NCBI GenBank assembly: GCA_003452655.1
Contig: DMNR01000252.1
Span: forward strand, 1-14,741
Source: Actinomycetota bacterium
GTDB lineage: Bacteria; Actinomycetota; Actinomycetes; S36-B12; UBA10799
DNA length: 14,741 nt
Direction of reading: 5' to 3'
Made by a program: the position numbers and the translations under genes. This document shows, in pieces, positions 1 to 9,226 of this stretch. Below the pieces are notes generated by a model that worked only from the letters and a program-made list of their open reading frames with translations, was not told the DNA's origin and did no database searches. Position 1 is the first letter of the stretch. Each line of letters starts with the position of its first letter.

Positions 1-291
1 TTGGTGCTCGGCCATCTCCTCATCATGAACATCCTCGATGGCGGGGTGCACCGGATCAACTTCGCCTTCGTCGCTGGCCGTTGGGCGAGCCCGTTCTGGC
101 AGATCTGGGACCTGTTGATGCTGTGGCTGGCAATGATTCACGGCTGCAACGGCCTTCGCACGATCATCAATGACTACGCGAGCAAAGAAGGCACCCGCCT
201 GACACTCAAGGGCCTGCTGTACTGCGCAACCGTGCTCATCATCGCATTGGGCACTTTGGTGATCTTCACCTTCGATCCGAGCATCAGCTAA
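1..291 (+). CDS. sdhD: Succinate dehydrogenase membrane anchor subunit SdhD (5'-truncated)
   Basis: This is the C-terminal part of a small membrane subunit that anchors the SdhAB catalytic dimer of complex II and helps bind haem and quinone. The reading frame is open from the first base, so the TTG at position 1 is probably an internal codon and the gene begins outside the window. About 96 residues are visible. A hydrophobic helix at about 32-46 runs into an HGxNGLR motif (His47 in the visible numbering, the expected haem ligand) and then Asn-Asp-Tyr (57-59), matching the conserved DY pair near the quinone site. A last hydrophobic helix lies at about 71-91. The identification rests on these motifs and on the sdhA and sdhB genes that follow directly; the gap to sdhA is 17 bases. 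Confidence 0.9.
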   Translation: MVLGHLLIMNILDGGVHRINFAFVAGRWASPFWQIWDLLMLWLAMIHGCNGLRTIINDYASKEGTRLTLKGLLYCATVLIIALGTLVIFTFDPSIS

Positions 292-308
292 AGGGGCGAT
301 CAGAACAC

Positions 309-2063
309 ATGCAGGTCCATCGTTACGACGTCGTCATCGTCGGCGCAGGTGGCGCCGGAATGCGTGCCGCGCTCGAATCCGGCACGCGCGCCCGCACGGC
401 GGTGCTCACCAAGCTTTACCCAACGCGATCGCACACCGGAGCCGCCCAGGGTGGCATGTGTGCAGCACTGGCGAACGTTGAGGAAGACAACTGGGAATGG
501 CACACCTTCGACACCATTAAGGGTGGCGATTACCTGGTTGACCAGGACGCCGCCGAGGTCATGTGTAAAGAGGCAATCGACGCAGTGATCGACCTCGAGA
601 ACATGGGGCTGCCGTTCAACCGCACACCCGAAGGCAAGATTGACCAGCGACGTTTTGGTGGCCATACGCGCAATCACGGCGAAGCTGCCGTCCGTCGCGC
701 TTGTTACGCCGCCGACCGCACGGGCCACATGATCCTGCAGACGCTCTATCAGAACTGCATCAAGCGCGGCATCGAGTTCTACAACGAGTTCTACGTCCTC
801 GACCTCATCCTGGACCGCTCCGAGGGTGAACCAAAGGCAGCCGGCGTTGTGGCGTACGAGCTTGCCACCGGCGAAATCCACGTCTTCACCGCCAAGTCCG
901 TCATCTTCGCCAGTGGCGGGTTCGGCAAGGTTTTCAAGACAACCTCCAACGCTCATACGTTGACCGGTGACGGAATGGCCATCGTGTACCGCAAGGGCTT
1001 GCCGCTTGAGGACATGGAGTTCTACCAATTCCATCCAACCGGCCTCGCTGGTCTTGGCGTGCTCCTTACTGAGGGCGCTCGTGGTGAGGGCGGCATCCTG
1101 CGCAACGTCGACGGCGAGCGATTCATGGAGCGCTACGCCCCCACAATCAAGGACCTCGCGCCACGAGACATGGTCAGCCGCGCCATGCTGCAGGAAGTCC
1201 GCGAAGGGCGCGGCGCTGGTCCGCACAAGGACTACGTCTACCTCGATTTGACTCACCTCCCCGCAGCGCAGATCGAAGAAAAGCTGCCGGATATCACCGA
1301 ATTCGCCCGCACGTACCTCGGCGTCGACCCGGTCAGCGAACTTGTCCCGGTATTTCCCACAGCGCACTACGCAATGGGTGGCATCCCCACAAACATCGAG
1401 ACCGAGGTTCTGCGCAACAACACTGACGTCGTTCCCGGCCTGTATGCCGCTGGTGAGTGCGCGTGCGTCTCGGTCCATGGCTCGAACCGCCTGGGCACCA
1501 ACTCATTGCTGGACATCAATGTGTTCGGTCGGCGCGCTGGAATCGCGGCCGCCGAGTACGCATCGACAGCGGAGCAACCGCCACTACCCGAAGACGCGGC
1601 TGGGCACGTCGTGTCTCTCGTCGAGAACCTTCGTGACTCAACAGGCAACGAGCGGGTGTCGGAAATTCGCCGCGCGATGCAAGAAACGATGGACATGAAC
1701 GCACAGGTCTATCGCACCGAGGAGACGCTGACCCAAGCACTTGCCGACATCAAGGGTCTCCAGGCCCGCTACCGCAATGTGGCGATCTCGGACAAAGGTC
1801 GCCGGTACAACACCGACCTTCTCGAAGCGATCGAACTTGGTTTCCTACTTGAGCTCGCCGAGGCACTGATCGTTGGCGCACTTGCCCGCAAAGAGTCTCG
1901 CGGTGGACATGCTCGCGAGGACTATCAAACACGTGACGACGAGAACTTCATGGTCCACACCATGGCGTATCGCGAAGAAGACGAAGAAGGTTTAGCCGAA
2001 GTCAGACTCGACTACAAGCCGGTCGTTGTGACCCGCTACCAGCCGATGGAGCGTAAGTACTGA
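309..2063 (+). CDS. sdhA: Succinate dehydrogenase flavoprotein subunit SdhA
   Basis: This is the FAD-carrying catalytic subunit of complex II, which oxidises succinate to fumarate at the membrane. At 584 residues it has the normal family length. The N-terminal Rossmann motif GAGGAG is at 12-17. The His of SHTGAAQGG (His42) is the expected site of covalent FAD attachment. Active-site residues fall almost exactly at the E. coli numbers: His242 in HPTG, Thr254-Glu255, Arg286, His353 in TAHYAMGG, and Arg394 in GSNRLGTNS. All look intact. The ATG at 309 is preceded by AAGGGG (290-295), 13 bases away, a rather long spacer. The stop codon shares one base with the sdhB start, indicating translational coupling. 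A long open frame on the opposite strand is a codon-bias shadow. Confidence 0.98.
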   Translation: MQVHRYDVVIVGAGGAGMRAALESGTRARTAVLTKLYPTRSHTGAAQGGMCAALANVEEDNWEWHTFDTIKGGDYLVDQDAAEVMCKEAIDAVIDLENMGLPFNRTPEGKIDQRRFGGHTRNHGEAAVRRACYAADRTGHMILQTLYQNCIKRGIEFYNEFYVLDLILDRSEGEPKAAGVVAYELATGEIHVFTAKSVIFASGGFGKVFKTTSNAHTLTGDGMAIVYRKGLPLEDMEFYQFHPTGLAGLGVLLTEGARGEGGILRNVDGERFMERYAPTIKDLAPRDMVSRAMLQEVREGRGAGPHKDYVYLDLTHLPAAQIEEKLPDITEFARTYLGVDPVSELVPVFPTAHYAMGGIPTNIETEVLRNNTDVVPGLYAAGECACVSVHGSNRLGTNSLLDINVFGRRAGIAAAEYASTAEQPPLPEDAAGHVVSLVENLRDSTGNERVSEIRRAMQETMDMNAQVYRTEETLTQALADIKGLQARYRNVAISDKGRRYNTDLLEAIELGFLLELAEALIVGALARKESRGGHAREDYQTRDDENFMVHTMAYREEDEEGLAEVRLDYKPVVVTRYQPMERKY

Positions 2064-2827
2064 TGACTGCCACTGCGAGTGAGACCAGCGCAGCTGCGGG
2101 AGCGCTTGCCGCACCTGTTGCCACCGACGTCACCTTTAAGATCCTTCGCTTTAACCCTGAGGTCGACGAGGGCGCGCACTGGGAGGAGTTCGTTGTCTCC
2201 TGCTTCCCAACAGATCGAGTCCTGTCCGCACTCGAGAAGATCAAGGGCGAGCAGGACGGGTCGCTCACGTTCCGCCGCTCATGCGGACATGGCATCTGCG
2301 GATCCGATGCCATGCGCATCAACGGTCGCAACAGACTGGCCTGCAAGACCTTGATCAAGGATCTCAACACGAAGAAGCCCATCACCGTCGAAGCGCTCAA
2401 GGGGCTCCCTCAGGAGAAGGACCTCATCGTCGACATGGAGCCCTTCTTCAAGGCGTACCGCGAGGTCATGCCGTTTCTCATCACGGATGGTCACCCGCCC
2501 ACCAAAGAGCGGATTCAGTCCGCCGAGGAACGCGCCATCTTCGATGACACCACCAAGTGCATTCTGTGCGCTGCGTGTACGACGTCGTGCCCAGTGTTCT
2601 GGAATGACGATCAGTACTTCGGTCCGCAGGCCATCATCGGGGCGCACCGCTTCATCTTCGACAGTCGCGATGCCGGTACGGCAGAGCGCCTTGAGATCTT
2701 GAACTCCCAAGATGGAGTCTGGCGCTGCCGCACGACTTTCAACTGCACCGAAGCGTGCCCGCGTGGCATCGAAATCACCGACGCAATTCGTCAGGTGAAG
2801 AAGGCCCTGTTGTCAGGACGCCCCTAG
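2063..2827 (+). CDS. sdhB: Succinate dehydrogenase iron-sulfur subunit SdhB
   Basis: This subunit carries electrons from SdhA to the membrane quinone site through three iron-sulfur clusters. It has 254 residues. The [2Fe-2S] ligands are Cys74, Cys79, Asp82 and Cys94, with Asp in place of the third Cys, as known for E. coli SdhB. The [4Fe-4S] ligands are Cys166, Cys169, Cys172 and Cys176 (CILCAACTTSC). The [3Fe-4S] ligands are Cys222, Cys228 and Cys232. A roughly 20-residue Ala/Thr-rich N-terminal extension precedes the ferredoxin fold. The ATG at 2063 overlaps the sdhA TGA by one base, with GGAG at 2048-2051 upstream, so the start is well supported. It is the last gene of the sdh unit; the next gene is convergent. 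Confidence 0.98.
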   Translation: MTATASETSAAAGALAAPVATDVTFKILRFNPEVDEGAHWEEFVVSCFPTDRVLSALEKIKGEQDGSLTFRRSCGHGICGSDAMRINGRNRLACKTLIKDLNTKKPITVEALKGLPQEKDLIVDMEPFFKAYREVMPFLITDGHPPTKERIQSAEERAIFDDTTKCILCAACTTSCPVFWNDDQYFGPQAIIGAHRFIFDSRDAGTAERLEILNSQDGVWRCRTTFNCTEACPRGIEITDAIRQVKKALLSGRP

Positions 2828-2841
2828 CCACACGGGCACTG

Positions 2842-2869
2842 CTACGACACGTCGTGACTACTTCACGAC
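2842..2869. terminator. Hairpin cluster at the convergent sdhB / secreted-protein ends
   Basis: A perfect 7-bp stem with GTCGTGA at 2851-2857 and TCACGAC at 2863-2869 encloses a 5-base loop holding the stop codon of the minus-strand gene. A second, overlapping inverted repeat uses ACGAC at about 2844-2848 against GTCGT at 2851-2855, so two structures compete for the same arm. There is no clear T tract on either side. A shared terminator or mRNA 3'-end stabiliser for the two convergent genes is an inference. Confidence 0.4.
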
Positions 2870-3280
2870 ATTGATGTAGATCGTGTTGCTCTTCCACACG
2901 TTCTTTGCGCCGTCGACAACCTGGAATTGATAGGCCTGGTGCGCACCCGCCTTGCCGGACACGACGCGCATCGAGATGTCACCAGTGTTGGACACCGTTC
3001 GTTCCGCGGCGATCTTCTTACCGTCCTGGTACACGTAGACCTTCGAACCCTTGAGCGCCTTGTCGGTGGTTCCGTTGATCTTGAACTCGGTGCCAACCTT
3101 CGCCTGAGCAGGTCCACTGATTTTTGTTTCGGCACCGACCGGCGCCGGTGCGGTGGACGCCGAACTAGCCGACACAGGGGAAGGTGCCAGATCAACGGGG
3201 GCCGGTGCGGCCATAACGGCGGGTGCGGTCAACATGACTCCTGCGGCCGCCAGGGCAACTGCGGCTAGGTGCTTCTTCAT
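2858..3280 (-). CDS. Small secreted protein with an Ig-like C-terminal domain, function unknown
   Basis: I do not recognise the family. I chose the ATG at 3280 (140 residues) over an upstream in-frame ATG because GGAG lies six bases before it and the protein then begins directly with a signal peptide: Met-Lys-Lys-His, a hydrophobic core at about 5-22, and an Ala-rich cleavage region near 24-25. After an Ala/Pro/Ser-rich linker (about 25-50) comes a domain of about 90 residues with alternating hydrophobic and polar stretches, Gly turns and a terminal beta-like strand. This resembles bacterial Ig-like folds that carry binding rather than catalytic functions. No Cys or obvious catalytic motif is present in the mature part. 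It is convergent to sdhB and divergent from the D-Ala-D-Ala carboxypeptidase. A cell-wall or extracellular role is inferred from the signal peptide only. Confidence 0.75.
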   Translation of the reverse strand: MKKHLAAVALAAAGVMLTAPAVMAAPAPVDLAPSPVSASSASTAPAPVGAETKISGPAQAKVGTEFKINGTTDKALKGSKVYVYQDGKKIAAERTVSNTGDISMRVVSGKAGAHQAYQFQVVDGAKNVWKSNTIYINVVK

Positions 3281-3299
3281 CTCAGTCTCCGATCTCATT

Positions 3300-3316
3300 G
3301 ATCCGGACTTCGGATC
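3300..3316. promoter_or_regulatory. Inverted repeat upstream of the small secreted protein gene
   Basis: GATCCG (3300-3305) and CGGATC (3311-3316) form a perfect 6-bp dyad with a 5-base spacer. It sits about 20-36 bases upstream of the ATG at 3280, so it lies either in the 5' leader, as a small hairpin, or in an operator. Its function is unknown. Confidence 0.3.
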
Positions 3317-3381
3317 GATTGGGAACAGACCTGCCCCGATGACTCGAGCGCGAAACCCCAATTGAGTCCACACCGCTGGTG

Positions 3382-3411
3382 AACCGGTTAACCTCTAGTA
3401 CCTAAGTACCT
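3382..3411. repeat. Overlapping palindromes plus tandem 8-base repeat in a divergent intergenic region
   Basis: AACCGGTT (3382-3389) and GGTTAACC (3386-3393) are overlapping perfect palindromes. They are followed by AGTACCT twice, at 3397-3403 and 3405-3411, an 8-base period. The stretch lies between two divergent genes for exported proteins, so binding-site repeats are possible. No known operator was recognised. Confidence 0.35.
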
Positions 3412-3442
3412 GTCGAGCCTGTTAGGCACCCGTCACACCAGC

Positions 3443-3463
3443 TTGACTACGCCACGTAGTCAA
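3443..3463. promoter_or_regulatory. Perfect 8-bp inverted repeat, candidate operator
   Basis: The arms TTGACTAC (3443-3450) and GTAGTCAA (3456-3463) are exact reverse complements around a 5-base centre. Each arm also carries a TTGACT element resembling a -35 box, one per strand, but no convincing -10 follows at normal spacing. It lies about 70 bases upstream of the carboxypeptidase start. An operator role is inferred from symmetry and position. Confidence 0.4.
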
Positions 3464-3467
3464 TACG

Positions 3468-3479
3468 GATGAATTCATC
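3468..3479. promoter_or_regulatory. 12-bp perfect palindrome, candidate protein-binding site
   Basis: GATGAATTCATC is a perfect 12-bp palindrome that starts five bases after the preceding 8-bp inverted repeat. The two dyads have centres about 20 bases apart, close to two helical turns, which would place two bound dimers on the same DNA face. This is inference from geometry only. Confidence 0.35.
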
Positions 3480-3521
3480 GGCTCATCGGACGTTCAGCAT
3501 CAAGATCGGATTTCGCCGGGT

Positions 3522-3527
3522 TATCGT
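3522..3527 (+). promoter_or_regulatory. Putative -10 box of a leaderless promoter for the D-Ala-D-Ala carboxypeptidase
   Basis: TATCGT fits the actinobacterial TAnnnT -10 pattern and ends exactly six bases before the GTG at 3534. No Shine-Dalgarno sequence is visible between them. Transcription would begin at or next to the start codon. No good -35 box was found. Confidence 0.45.
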
Positions 3528-3533
3528 TTCCGA

Positions 3534-4754
3534 GTGCGCATGAATTCCGACAACCTCGACCGCTATCGCAGCGGCTGGGTGTCAGTCAGCGCTCGAATCC
3601 TCGCTGCCCTCCTGATTGCGATCGTCGCACTGGTGGCTGGCGGTTCCATGGCCGCGGCTAAGAAGAACGACCCGCCGAAGCCCCCACCCGGTCCGCCCGT
3701 CGAATTTTCACCCCTCGCCGGTGCGACACCTCCACCGGAACTCGACGCGTACGCCTGGATCATCGCCGATGCACAGTCTGGCGAGATCCTGGCAGCGAAG
3801 GGCTCCCGTCATCGCCTCCCGCAGGCGAGTACCACCAAGGCGCTCACAGCGCTCACAGTAATTCCGCACCTGGACCCGAACTCCACCTATGTCGGACGCA
3901 AACAGGATGCGAATGCCGACGGCAGCCAAGTCGGCATCCAACCGGGCGCGAGCTACACCGTGATGGACCTGCTGCATGGATTAATGCTTCCGAGCGGCAA
4001 TGACGCCGCAAGCGCTCTGGCGAATGCCAACGGCGGATGGGACAAGACCATCGCTGAAATGAATGCTGAGGCCGCCAAACTCGGAGCCAACGACACTGTG
4101 GTTCACAATCCAAGCGGCCTGGACTCGCCCGGGCACGTCAGTACGGCTTTGGATGAAGTCACGATCTTCCGAGCAGGCCTTGAGCTGCCGCTATTCCGCC
4201 AACTGGTCGGGACTCGTACGGCCAAGTTCCCTGGCGAGATGCCCCCACCCGGCAAGAAGCGCGAATCCTTCGAGATCGCGAATCAGGATCGGCTCCTGAT
4301 GAAGGGCTACCCGGGAATCATCGGCGGCAAGACGGGATACACGACGAACGCGGGCCGCACGTTCGTAGGGGCCGCCGACCGGAATGGGCACACCCTGCTG
4401 ATTTCGATCTTGCGGACTGAACAACACCTTGATGAAGCTGGCGCGAAGTTGCTGGACTGGGGATTCACGAACCTCGGTCGAGTGAATCCGCTTGGCAACC
4501 TTCCACAACCCGGCCAACGCGCAGATGAAACTGCCCGGGTGGCCTCGTCTGGTCAGGGAACTACCTCTGTCAATCCCGCCGGGAGCGACACCGCATCCCC
4601 ATCCGATCCTCAAATCCTGGCGGCATCGGTAACAAGCCAAACGCCGAGCACAAGCGACCTACCGTGGCTGATGTACGCGTTGGTGGGGTTCCTAACGGTC
4701 CTGATCGTCGCCTCAGTCATCCGGGCCAGAGTGTTGATCAAACGGGGCAAATAG
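3534..4754 (+). CDS. D-alanyl-D-alanine carboxypeptidase (peptidase S11), membrane-anchored
   Basis: This penicillin-binding protein removes the terminal D-Ala from peptidoglycan pentapeptides outside the membrane and so limits cross-linking. All three serine-transpeptidase motifs are present: SxxK as Ser99-Thr-Thr-Lys102, SGN at 154-156 and KTG at 266-268. An N-terminal hydrophobic segment at about 22-38 acts as signal or anchor, followed by a Pro-rich linker (about 47-68). After the catalytic domain comes a Ser/Thr/Pro-rich spacer and a C-terminal transmembrane helix (about 378-396) with a basic cytoplasmic tail. No PBP5-type C-terminal domain is evident. The start is either GTG 3534 or ATG 3540; no ribosome binding site is visible, and a -10-like box six bases before GTG 3534 favours a leaderless start there. 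It is divergent from the small secreted protein. The mycobacterial relative is called dacB1. Confidence 0.95.
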   Translation: MRMNSDNLDRYRSGWVSVSARILAALLIAIVALVAGGSMAAAKKNDPPKPPPGPPVEFSPLAGATPPPELDAYAWIIADAQSGEILAAKGSRHRLPQASTTKALTALTVIPHLDPNSTYVGRKQDANADGSQVGIQPGASYTVMDLLHGLMLPSGNDAASALANANGGWDKTIAEMNAEAAKLGANDTVVHNPSGLDSPGHVSTALDEVTIFRAGLELPLFRQLVGTRTAKFPGEMPPPGKKRESFEIANQDRLLMKGYPGIIGGKTGYTTNAGRTFVGAADRNGHTLLISILRTEQHLDEAGAKLLDWGFTNLGRVNPLGNLPQPGQRADETARVASSGQGTTSVNPAGSDTASPSDPQILAASVTSQTPSTSDLPWLMYALVGFLTVLIVASVIRARVLIKRGK

Positions 4755-4777
4755 GCCTATTCCCGGGAACTTCGGGA
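4751..4777 (+). terminator. Palindromes and weak hairpin at the carboxypeptidase 3' end
   Basis: ATAGGCCTAT (4751-4760, containing the stop codon) and TTCCCGGGAA (4760-4769) are two abutting perfect 10-bp palindromes. TCCCG (4761-4765) can also pair with CGGGA (4773-4777). There is no T tract, so a terminator role is only possible. The remaining bases up to 4894 show nothing I can assign. Confidence 0.25.
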
Positions 4778-4897
4778 TCTAACCGTGACTACGTTCACAG
4801 AAACAATCTCCGCAACGTGACCTAGGGCCTTGAGCTTCACCAGCGGATCCTGCGAACATTGAATCAGGAGCGCAGAGCAACACGCGCTCGCGAGAAA

Positions 4898-4904
4898 AGG
4901 GGGG
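4898..4904 (+). promoter_or_regulatory. Strong ribosome binding site of the DUF1918 gene
   Basis: A purine-rich AGGGGGG lies six bases before the ATG at 4911. This is the strongest Shine-Dalgarno match in the window and fixes the start of the short downstream gene. Confidence 0.8.
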
Positions 4905-4910
4905 AAACAC

Positions 4911-5088
4911 ATGCAGGCAGCTATTGGTGATCGGGTCGCTGTGATCATTGAGTCCAGCGAGGACGCACCACGTGAAGCAACGGTGATTGACATTCGGGAT
5001 TCAACCGAAGGCAGTCACTCCTACCTCGTTGAGTGGGCCGACAACGGACATCGTCAGTTGGTCGCACTTGGGCCAGGTAGCCGCATCG

Positions 5089-5099
<11 letters not shown>
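4911..5099 (+). CDS. DUF1918 domain-containing small protein
   Basis: This is a 62-residue cytoplasmic protein. It begins with the family pattern of a short start followed by Gly-Asp-Arg (Ile-Gly-Asp-Arg at 5-8). It ends with the Tyr-Leu-Val-x-Trp element (about 41-45) and a Gly-Pro-Gly turn. The pattern of short beta strands suggests an SH3-like barrel. DUF1918 proteins are widespread in Actinomycetota and have no assigned function that I know. The length matches the family, and a very good ribosome binding site precedes the ATG. The gene is convergent with trpS, only 15 bases away. It may have its own promoter in the 156-base gap after the carboxypeptidase gene, or be read through from it; neither can be decided here. 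Confidence 0.9.
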
Positions 5100-7431
<2,332 letters not shown>

Positions 7432-7435
<4 letters not shown>

Positions 7436-8250
7436 GAAGTGCTGCCGAATCTCACGAGCACAGGCGCGTGATCACTCCACCGTTGCGCATAACTGTCGGC
7501 ACGACCGACCTGCACGAACTCCAGGCCGCGCGCCAAGTCCGCATCTGCCAGCACGTAGTCGATGCGCCACCCTGAATCGTTGTCGAAGGCTTGGCCGCGC
7601 CACGACCACCAGGTGTACGGGCCCGCGACATCTCCGGCATACGCTCGCCCGACGTCGACCCAATCTGTCCGGAGCCACTTGGTGAGGTAGGCACGTTCGT
7701 CCTCAAGGAAGCCCGCCTTGTCACGATTTCCTCGCCAATTCTTGATGTCGAGTTCGGTGTGGGCAATGTTGAGATCACCACACACCACGACGTGTCCGCC
7801 AGCCTTCTTCGAGTTGATCCGCAACCTCTTCAAGCGGGCGGACATGGCATCGAGGAACCGGTACTTCTCGATCTGCCGACCAGTGTCGGCCTCTCCCGTG
7901 TGTACGTAGACGGATACGACCGTCACGGGACCAAGCGGCGTTCCAACTGTCGCCTCGATCCATCGGCCCGAATCAGCGAACTCAGCTTTGCCCACACCAA
8001 CACGAGGCCGCAGTAGATCACCGTTCGACAAGATCGCCACACCATTGCGTCCGGCCGCACTCGCTTCGGTGTGGACGACATTCCAATGACCCAACCCGCA
8101 GTCCGCGAGGGTCTTGGCCAGCACTTCGTCGTTAGCGCGAACCTCCTGCAAGCAGATCACGTCGGCGCCGCAACCGGCCAGCCAAGCAAGATTGTCCCGT
8201 CGAGCGGCTGCGCGAATTCCATTGACGTTGGCGGTGGCTACGGTGAACAC
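7432..8250 (-). CDS. xth: Exodeoxyribonuclease III family AP endonuclease
   Basis: This DNA repair enzyme cleaves at abasic sites and trims 3' ends. It belongs to the Mg2+-dependent exonuclease-endonuclease-phosphatase fold and has 272 residues. The expected active-site residues are present: Asn10 in NVNGIRAA, Glu36 in LQEV, Tyr115 in YVHTG, Asp159 and Asn161 in GDLNIAHTELD, and Asp260-His261 in the terminal SDH motif. The first codon is GTG at 8250. No Shine-Dalgarno sequence precedes it, but a TAGATT hexamer lies exactly six bases upstream, suggesting a leaderless mRNA. It is the first gene of a three-gene operon and is divergent from an SDR gene 94 bases away. Confidence 0.95.
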
Positions 8251-8256
8251 GTTGCG

Positions 8257-8262
8257 AATCTA
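8257..8262 (-). promoter_or_regulatory. Putative -10 box of a leaderless promoter for the xth operon
   Basis: On the minus strand TAGATT fits TAnnnT and ends six bases before the GTG start at 8250. There is no ribosome binding site between them. The -35 region is weak: TTCGGT at an 18-base spacer is the best candidate. Confidence 0.5.
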
Positions 8263-8292
8263 CCCTTTGTTCATGCGTTGACCGAACATCAC

Positions 8293-8322
8293 TTGGCGGT
8301 GCGGCGGCGACCCCGATACGGT
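8293..8322 (+). promoter_or_regulatory. Candidate promoter of the SDR / FAD oxidoreductase unit
   Basis: TTGGCG (8293-8298) matches four of six -35 bases. An 18-base spacer separates it from TACGGT (8317-8322), a TAnnnT-type -10 box. A start near 8329 would leave a short leader holding the AAGGG ribosome binding site at 8334-8338. This would be the opposite half of a divergent promoter region shared with xth. Confidence 0.4.
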
Positions 8323-8344
8323 TGGCGACGACGAAGGGATGCAG

Positions 8345-9220
8345 ATGACCTGCGCGCGCAAACACATTGTCATTACTGGAACGTCTTCGGGAATTGGCAA
8401 GGCCACAATGGAGGCTGCAGTCGCCGCGGGATTCCACGTCTTCGCCGGAGATCGGGCAAATGAATCAGCACGCGGGGGGACAGTCCCGGATGGCGAATCA
8501 CTGACCAAGATTCACTTGGATATCACCAAAGCTGACGACATCGCCGCAGCAGTCGGACTGATCGACGGACACGTCGCAGATGCTGGAATCGACGGCCTGG
8601 CAAACATAGCTGGAATTGGGATTCCCGGGCCTCTGGAAACCATGCCGCTTGCGGACTTGCGGAGCTCGTTTGAGGTGGACTTCTTCGGCCAGATCGCGTT
8701 GACCCAACCTCTCATTCCGTTGATCCGCAAGGCACAGGGTCGGATCGTCTTCATCGGTTCGATCGTGGACCGTCTCACCATGCCGTTCTTCGGTGCCCTG
8801 GCAACCTCCAAGTCGGCTATCGCTGCCGCCAGCGACACCTTCCGCCAGGAGTTGGCACCATGGGGAATCGATGTGGTCCTGGTTGAACCGGGCTTCATCA
8901 GCACCGGCGCCGACAAGGCAACGAAGGCCCGAATCGATGCCTTGATCGAAAACTTCAGCCCCGACGCGGCCGAGTTGTATGGACAGATGTTCAAAGATGC
9001 CACCGACCGCGGCTACAAAACCCAGACCTCGGGGAGCTCTCCGGAAGGGGTAGCCGAGGTGATCATGGAAGCGGTCACGACCCGCCACCCAAAAGCTCAC
9101 TACTTGACCGGTTCGAAGTCACACCTCGGCGCGGGACTCGCGGATCTCCCCCAGAAGCTCCAGGACAAGATCAAGCGGAAGGCATTTGACCTGCCGAAGC
9201 CCGGTTCGAAGTCGGACTGA
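8345..9220 (+). CDS. SDR-family oxidoreductase with Leu at the catalytic Tyr position
   Basis: This is a classical-size short-chain dehydrogenase/reductase of 291 residues. I set the start at ATG 8345, not the ATG at 8339, because AAGGG at 8334-8338 is six bases before 8345 and touches the earlier one. The nucleotide-binding motif TGTSSGIG is at 11-18, and the NNAG motif appears as Asn87-Ile-Ala-Gly. Ser139 and Lys156 sit at the canonical catalytic positions. The residue that should be Tyr (13 after the Ser, 4 before the Lys) is Leu152, codon CTG at 8798-8800. The segment RQELAPWGI and the following Val-x-Pro-Gly are well conserved, so the alignment is secure. Either the enzyme uses another proton donor or it is not a standard oxidoreductase. 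The substrate is unknown. An FAD oxidoreductase gene follows six bases later and is probably co-transcribed. Confidence 0.92.
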   Translation: MTCARKHIVITGTSSGIGKATMEAAVAAGFHVFAGDRANESARGGTVPDGESLTKIHLDITKADDIAAAVGLIDGHVADAGIDGLANIAGIGIPGPLETMPLADLRSSFEVDFFGQIALTQPLIPLIRKAQGRIVFIGSIVDRLTMPFFGALATSKSAIAAASDTFRQELAPWGIDVVLVEPGFISTGADKATKARIDALIENFSPDAAELYGQMFKDATDRGYKTQTSGSSPEGVAEVIMEAVTTRHPKAHYLTGSKSHLGAGLADLPQKLQDKIKRKAFDLPKPGSKSD

Positions 9221-9226
9221 CAACGC

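Noticed and set aside
300..1478. A 392-codon open frame on the minus strand, antisense to sdhA
   Set aside because: sdhA is certain on the plus strand with all active-site residues. Long antisense frames are common in GC-rich genes with codon bias, and this one has no ribosome binding site or recognisable domain.
3281..3373. N-terminal extension of the small secreted protein from the upstream in-frame ATG
   Set aside because: It would place 31 extra residues before the signal peptide. GGAG six bases before ATG 3280 decides the shorter form.
3397..3411. Tandem AGTACCT repeat as the start of a CRISPR or satellite array
   Set aside because: Only two 8-base units exist, with no spacers or further copies.
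8339..8344. ATG at 8339 as the SDR start
   Set aside because: The AAGGG ribosome binding site directly abuts it. ATG 8345 has the correct six-base spacing.
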